Positions 6,745-9,848 of a DNA stretch of 9,848 nucleotides are shown here, in pieces. The translations under genes were made by a program, and so were the position numbers. The first letter of the stretch is position 1. The number at the start of each line of letters is the position of its first letter. Source of the stretch: Rhodobiaceae bacterium (lineage in GTDB: Bacteria; Pseudomonadota; Alphaproteobacteria; Parvibaculales; Parvibaculaceae); assembly GCA_002746275.1 (NCBI GenBank), contig NVWR01000001.1:960549-970396 (forward strand), given 5' to 3'. The notes beneath the pieces were generated by a model that saw nothing but the letters and a program-made list of their open reading frames with translations, did no database searches and was not told the DNA's origin.

Positions 6745-8004
6745 CTAATATTGCTCGCCCACGTCTTCCATTTCAAATGTCAGTCCGGCACTCTTGACCA
6801 AGCGGTCAAGCAACTGATCGCCCATCGCCGCCGCCGGCGTCCACAAGCCACCACCCGTCTGCTCCGACGTAATGTCCTTTGCCAGACAAATCGCACATTC
6901 ACTAATGACTTTGGCCGTCGACCCGTAGCCCGGGTCCTTGTCACCCGTCACACGCGCGACAAACTCCTGCCCGTCTTCCGTTTTTCCTAAAAAGACCAGA
7001 TTGTAAAATCCGTTTTCGCGCTGTTCTTTGGAAGGGCCCTCACCGGGTTTTGGCAAAAGGAACCGACTCATAAAAGTCCGCGTCGGAGAAAAGGACGCCG
7101 CCGCCATAAAGCCTCCCAAACCTCCTGCAAGCCCGTAGGATGACAGCCGACCAGACATGCCCGACCCCATCATCATGGCCTCGCCATATCGAAAGTCCTG
7201 GCCATACGCATAATCAAGCAAGGCGTTCGTGCGATGAACCACCCTGGTATTGATCCCCGCCATCACAAACGGTGCAATCCAGGCATGGGCATCATCGTCA
7301 TATTCAACCGGTGCATCGCTCGGTTGCCGAAGGCCGTCCCGCAATCCTTCTGGAGCCAGACAATAAGGGTCACGCATAATTTTGCCGACCTCAGGATCGC
7401 GCCCCATCTCCTCCATCATGTTGATCATGCTGGCAATCGTACCGCCGCTCGCCCCACCCTTCATGGCTTTGACGCGCATCTTCACATTCGTGCAGGGTGC
7501 ATTGGTCTTCTTTTTGACCTGCGCATTGAGGAAAAAGACACCGAGGTCTGAAGGCACTGAGTCGAACCCACAACAAGGCACAATCCGTGCACCACTTTTT
7601 TCTGCATCTGTCTGGTGGGCATCAATCATCCGCCGGATCCACTGCGCCTCCCCAGCCAAATCCACATAATCAACGCCCAGCCGGGCGCACGCAGCCACAA
7701 GTTCGGAACCATATTTTGCATAAGGACCAACGGTGGTCAGCATCACTTTTGTTTGTTTAACAATAGCTTCAAGGGCAACCGGGTCTGCGGCATCCCCAGT
7801 CAGGATAGGGATGTCTGCCGCCACCGGGCCAAGACCGTCTCGCACGGCTTCCAGCTTTGTCTGCGACCGTCCCCCCATAGCCCAACGCAAACCCGGGTCA
7901 CGTCCATAGTTCGACACAAGGTACTCACAGATCAGCTTCCCAACAAAGCCTGAGGCACCCCAGACAATAATGTCAAACTTCACGCCCGGTCCTGAAACGC
8001 TCAT
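6745..8004 (-). CDS. Saccharopine-dehydrogenase-like NAD(P)-binding oxidoreductase
   Basis: The protein has 419 residues. ATG at 8004 is chosen over an in-frame GTG 30 nt upstream (8034) because a G-rich, Shine-Dalgarno-like GGGGG (8014-8010) precedes it at 5 nt spacing and the nucleotide-binding fold then begins at the usual distance. The N-terminal Rossmann motif GASGFVG (residues 16-22) follows 'DIIVWG'. 'YVDLAGEAQWIRRMI' and the strong family signature CCGFDSVPSDLG (residues 144-155) place it with SCCPDH-like and mycobacterial trans-acting enoyl reductase proteins, not true lysine-pathway saccharopine dehydrogenase. A hydrophobic, Gly-rich segment near residues 285-305 ('SYGLAGGLGGFMAAAS') may be a membrane-contacting loop. 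The substrate is unknown; lipid-related reduction is a guess from relatives. It follows the methyltransferase gene by 54 nt and is probably in the same transcript. Confidence 0.88.
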   Translation of the reverse strand: MSVSGPGVKFDIIVWGASGFVGKLICEYLVSNYGRDPGLRWAMGGRSQTKLEAVRDGLGPVAADIPILTGDAADPVALEAIVKQTKVMLTTVGPYAKYGSELVAACARLGVDYVDLAGEAQWIRRMIDAHQTDAEKSGARIVPCCGFDSVPSDLGVFFLNAQVKKKTNAPCTNVKMRVKAMKGGASGGTIASMINMMEEMGRDPEVGKIMRDPYCLAPEGLRDGLRQPSDAPVEYDDDAHAWIAPFVMAGINTRVVHRTNALLDYAYGQDFRYGEAMMMGSGMSGRLSSYGLAGGLGGFMAAASFSPTRTFMSRFLLPKPGEGPSKEQRENGFYNLVFLGKTEDGQEFVARVTGDKDPGYGSTAKVISECAICLAKDITSEQTGGGLWTPAAAMGDQLLDRLVKSAGLTFEMEDVGEQY

Positions 8005-8058
8005 GCCTGCCCCCAATAAATTTCCCAAAAACACATGCTAGCAGGAACCGGGCACACC

Positions 8059-8895
8059 TCAACCAGAACGAGCTGTCACGATCCAAATCGCGCCTTCAAG
8101 AGAAACACCGTCTTCAGAGGGAAGCAGACCCGCTGTAAGTTCCTCGCGAATTTTCTCTATCGTCTCGTCCGACAGGTCCGCAATGAGAGCAGGAAGCCGC
8201 CCTCTCTCCATAAGGCTCTCCGCAGCTGTTTCAGGCGTTTTACCCCACCACATATCGAAGAAGGCAGGAGAACACACAACATCGCGCCAACCAGCATCCT
8301 CCAAAATGCGCTGCACCCTTGTTTCATCCGCAAATGCGAAGGGCCCGGGAGCATGGGGGTCACCAGGCTTCTCATCGGTCACATATTGGCGGGCAATACG
8401 ACCTGGTAAGGAAACCCAATCATTCAGTTGGGGCGACTGCCAGCAAGCAAAGCAAAGCCGCCCTCCATCCACCATGTGCTTTTTGATATTGGCAAAGGCC
8501 GCTGTGGGGTCCTCAAAAAACATGACACCAAACCGGGACATGGCCAGGTTTGCATCTGGCATGAGGGCATCTGTCTGAGCATCCCCAACTTGGAAGGCCA
8601 CATTGTTCAGACTTTCTGCACTCGCTCGGTCGCGGGCATGGGCGAGCATCGTCTCGGAGATATCAACGCCCAGCACAGCGCCATCAGCGCCGACTTTCTC
8701 AGAAGCGATAAGAGATGTCTGTCCGGTACCGCAACCAATATCGATGATCCGCTCACCCGCAGCGATAGCCGCTCTCTCAAGCAACTTATCCGTTGCACCG
8801 CCGAGGGATCGATCAAGGCTTTCTTGTCCTGCAACCCAGCCCTTGCTGGTTGCACCGTTCCAATATTCCCTTTGCGCCTTATTGGTTTCGCTCAC
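8059..8895 (-). CDS. Class I SAM-dependent methyltransferase
   Basis: The protein has 278 residues with no signal peptide. The start is a GTG at 8895, supported by AGGAG (8906-8902) 6 nt upstream. The SAM-binding motif I is complete: D52-I-G-C-G-T-G58 in 'IIDIGCGTGQTS', followed by an acidic residue at the end of strand 2 (D78 in 'GVDIS') and 'AFQVGDAQTDALMPDANLAMSRFGVMFFEDP', which carries the later motifs. This is the UbiE/Methyltransf_11/25 layout. 'QREYWNGATSKGWVAGQESLD' at the N-terminus is a common opening of uncharacterised small-molecule methyltransferases. The substrate cannot be read from the sequence. It is the first gene of a minus-strand pair with the SCCPDH-like oxidoreductase; together they could modify a lipid or other hydrophobic metabolite, but this is context inference only. 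Confidence 0.9.
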   Translation of the reverse strand: MSETNKAQREYWNGATSKGWVAGQESLDRSLGGATDKLLERAAIAAGERIIDIGCGTGQTSLIASEKVGADGAVLGVDISETMLAHARDRASAESLNNVAFQVGDAQTDALMPDANLAMSRFGVMFFEDPTAAFANIKKHMVDGGRLCFACWQSPQLNDWVSLPGRIARQYVTDEKPGDPHAPGPFAFADETRVQRILEDAGWRDVVCSPAFFDMWWGKTPETAAESLMERGRLPALIADLSDETIEKIREELTAGLLPSEDGVSLEGAIWIVTARSG

Positions 8896-9011
8896 CGCTC
8901 ACTCCTAATTATTCTGCCCATTGAAATAGGGCCAAGGTATAACGAGTCGCGGCGTCTACCATCATCGTCACGCCCGTAATCGTATTAAGGCTTGCGAAGA
9001 AGCTAGGTAAT

Positions 9012-9035
9012 TTGTCCCTCTTTTCAAAAGGACAA
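9012..9035. repeat. 6-bp inverted repeat TTGTCC/GGACAA
   Basis: TTGTCC (9012-9017) and GGACAA (9030-9035) are exact reverse complements around a 12-nt TC/A-rich spacer that can itself pair partly (CTTT with AAAG). It might be a small hairpin or an operator. It is short enough to occur by chance. Confidence 0.3.
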
Positions 9036-9056
9036 CGACAAAAATGGGCTTCCGAA

Positions 9057-9083
9057 TACCTAAATAGTTCTATATCTACCTAA
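9057..9083. repeat. Direct repeat TACCTAA, 20 bp apart
   Basis: TACCTAA occurs at 9057-9063 and again at 9077-9083, a centre spacing of 20 bp or about two helical turns. An inverted partial copy, TAGGTA, lies at 9004-9009. This spacing would suit two regulator subunits on one DNA face. There is no match to a known regulator site that I can name. Confidence 0.3.
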
Positions 9084-9185
9084 TTGGGTGACAGACCGGC
9101 TCCACAACCTTAAATTTCATCCTTAACCAGAAAATGCTCACTCGACAAATTAACGTATATCTGCCGTTCATTTGAGCACATGCAG

Positions 9186-9205
9186 CATTCATGGTAGAAT
9201 GAATG
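9186..9205. repeat. 7-bp inverted repeat CATTCAT/ATGAATG
   Basis: The arms CATTCAT (9186-9192) and ATGAATG (9199-9205) are perfect and separated by GGTAGA. The 20-bp length and the symmetric arms are typical of a dimeric regulator site. It lies 150 nt before the sensor gene start. No T-run follows, so it is not a terminator. Confidence 0.4.
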
Positions 9206-9210
9206 TAACA

Positions 9211-9242
9211 GGGTAGAAGATAGAATTCGTGACCACCTACCC
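9211..9242. repeat. 6-bp inverted repeat GGGTAG/CTACCC
   Basis: GGGTAG (9211-9216) and CTACCC (9237-9242) are exact reverse complements around 20 nt. It follows the CATTCAT/ATGAATG palindrome by 5 nt. Together they could structure the leader upstream of the small ORF and sensor gene, or be chance. Confidence 0.25.
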
Positions 9243-9271
9243 GTATCGTCGAACAGGAAGTTTCAGGAGTG

Positions 9272-9355
9272 ATGTCAGAGTCTATGAGTGAGAAGAGACC
9301 ATCAGGAAATAGGCACACTCCAAGAGTTTATGATTTGGTAGGAAGAGTTTGCTGA
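9272..9355 (+). CDS. Possible 27-codon upstream ORF coupled to the sensor gene
   Basis: ATG 9272 opens 27 codons (MSESMSEKRPSG...VYDLVGRVC) and ends at TGA 9353-9355, which overlaps the start of the sensor gene as TGATG. AGGAG (9265-9269) lies only 2 nt before ATG 9272 and 14 nt before the in-frame ATG 9284, so neither start is ideally placed. The peptide is basic in the middle, has no membrane segment and resembles nothing I know. The overlap fits a leader peptide that couples translation to the sensor gene, but a chance ORF cannot be excluded. Confidence 0.3.
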   Translation: MSESMSEKRPSGNRHTPRVYDLVGRVC

Positions 9356-9848
9356 TGCGCCTTCTTTTATGCACATTGCTCACATGTAGCCAGTTGGTGT
9401 GGGGCTCCGCAGTCGCCAGTGCGAGCAGCCATACCTCTCTCAGTGCTCTGGAAACCGACACCAACAGAGCGGCGGATCAGGCGTTAAGACACACTGAGTC
9501 ACTCGCAACAGCCATTTCGTTTGCTTTCGACTATCTTGCAACCTTCTTGGGAGAAGCAGGCCCACCGCCACTTGTCATTCAAGCTGAGCTGCAGGCCACG
9601 ACGGAACGAATTGATGGCGCGCGCTCCATATTGGTCGTTGGGCGGGATGGCGAACTTCTGCACGATGCTTTTGCGTATCCAGCACCATCCGTCAACTTAG
9701 CAAACCGTCACTACATTCGAAACGCACTAGAGAAACCAGGCTTGCAATTCGGCGAAGCAATTGTCGGCCGAACCAGTGGCGTTCCTTTCGCTCCCCTCTC
9801 CGTATTCAAGCCATCACTCGACGCAGTGTTCACAGCCATCATTGACCC
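9355..9848 (+). CDS. Sensor protein with Cache-like extracytoplasmic domain (3' end missing)
   Basis: The frame stays open to the window end, giving about 164 residues. ATG 9355 has AGGAAG (9340-9345) at 9 nt. The N-terminus (MRLLLCTLLTCSQLVWGSAVA) is a signal peptide or signal anchor. Residues about 30-80 look helical, and then the pattern 'ILVVGRDGELLHDAFAYP...NLANRHYIRNAL', 'GEAIVGRTSGVP', 'LSVFKPS' and 'VFTAIIDP' follows the order of the dCache_1 domain (the DxxG turn, the 'DRxYF' position, 'P..GR.SG', and the closing 'G.V...IDP' strand). Such domains sense small molecules outside the membrane in histidine kinases, diguanylate cyclases and chemoreceptors. The output domain is not in the window, so the class is open. 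The usual 'DR' is 'NR' here and the usual 'SRR' after strand 'LS' is 'FKP', so ligand contacts may differ. Confidence 0.65.
   Translation, partial: MRLLLCTLLTCSQLVWGSAVASASSHTSLSALETDTNRAADQALRHTESLATAISFAFDYLATFLGEAGPPPLVIQAELQATTERIDGARSILVVGRDGELLHDAFAYPAPSVNLANRHYIRNALEKPGLQFGEAIVGRTSGVPFAPLSVFKPSLDAVFTAIID

Larger units (their letters stand above)
8896..9271. other. Divergent intergenic region with repeats; no convincing gene
   Basis: This stretch of about 375 nt between divergently transcribed genes is AT-richer than its surroundings and has stops in all frames at short intervals. The open frames that overlap it look like chance or continue from shadows of the methyltransferase gene. 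It must contain the promoter of the minus-strand pair and that of the sensor gene, but I found no promoter with good boxes and spacing; TTGAAA (8921-8926) and TATAAC (8938-8943) are only 11 bp apart. Repeats are listed separately. Confidence 0.6.

Noticed and set aside
8005..8034. GTG at 8034 as the start of the SCCPDH-like gene
   Set aside because: It adds ten residues (MFLGNLLGAG) before the natural start; ATG 8004 has a G-rich ribosome-binding-like sequence and the usual distance to the Rossmann fold.
9076..9464. Minus-strand open frames over the intergenic region and the start of the sensor gene
   Set aside because: They have no recognisable product, overlap a better-supported plus-strand gene and lack a clear ribosome binding site.

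Overview
The window looks like chromosomal DNA of a Gram-negative bacterium, most likely an alphaproteobacterium. This is inferred from moderate-to-high GC, an outer-membrane beta-barrel protein, Sec- and Tat-exported proteins, periplasmic c-type cytochrome signatures and overall protein style. I cannot name a genus. I see no tRNA, rRNA, CRISPR array, transposase or integrase.

Region 1 (1-6010, plus strand) is a tightly packed cluster of envelope proteins. It begins with the 3' part of an outer-membrane porin-like barrel. Next come a canonical imelysin-family (peptidase M75, IrpA-like) periplasmic protein, a di-heme oxidoreductase of the DUF1111 family with two CxxCH motifs, a second divergent imelysin-like protein with Gln in place of the motif His, and a Tat-exported DUF1513 protein. 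Gaps are 41, 126, 4 and -1 nt, so this is probably one transcription unit, perhaps with an internal promoter in the 126-nt gap. By family knowledge, imelysin proteins are linked to iron uptake. The working model is an envelope iron or metal acquisition/redox module, with the barrel for outer-membrane passage, the imelysins as binding proteins and the cytochrome as a redox component. No substrate has been shown from sequence.

Region 2 (6061-6690, plus strand) is a small FMN-binding pyridoxamine-phosphate-oxidase-like protein with a strong ribosome binding site. It lies 50 nt after the cluster and is possibly cotranscribed with it.

Region 3 (6745-8895, minus strand) is a two-gene unit convergent with region 2. 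It holds a SAM-dependent methyltransferase (upstream) followed by a saccharopine-dehydrogenase-like NAD(P)-binding oxidoreductase.

Region 4 (8896-9354) is an AT-richer divergent intergenic stretch of about 460 nt. It has several short inverted and direct repeats and a 27-codon upstream ORF whose stop overlaps the next start (TGATG). Region 5 (9355-end, plus strand) is the N-terminus of an exported or membrane sensor protein with a Cache-like extracytoplasmic domain. Its output domain lies beyond the window.
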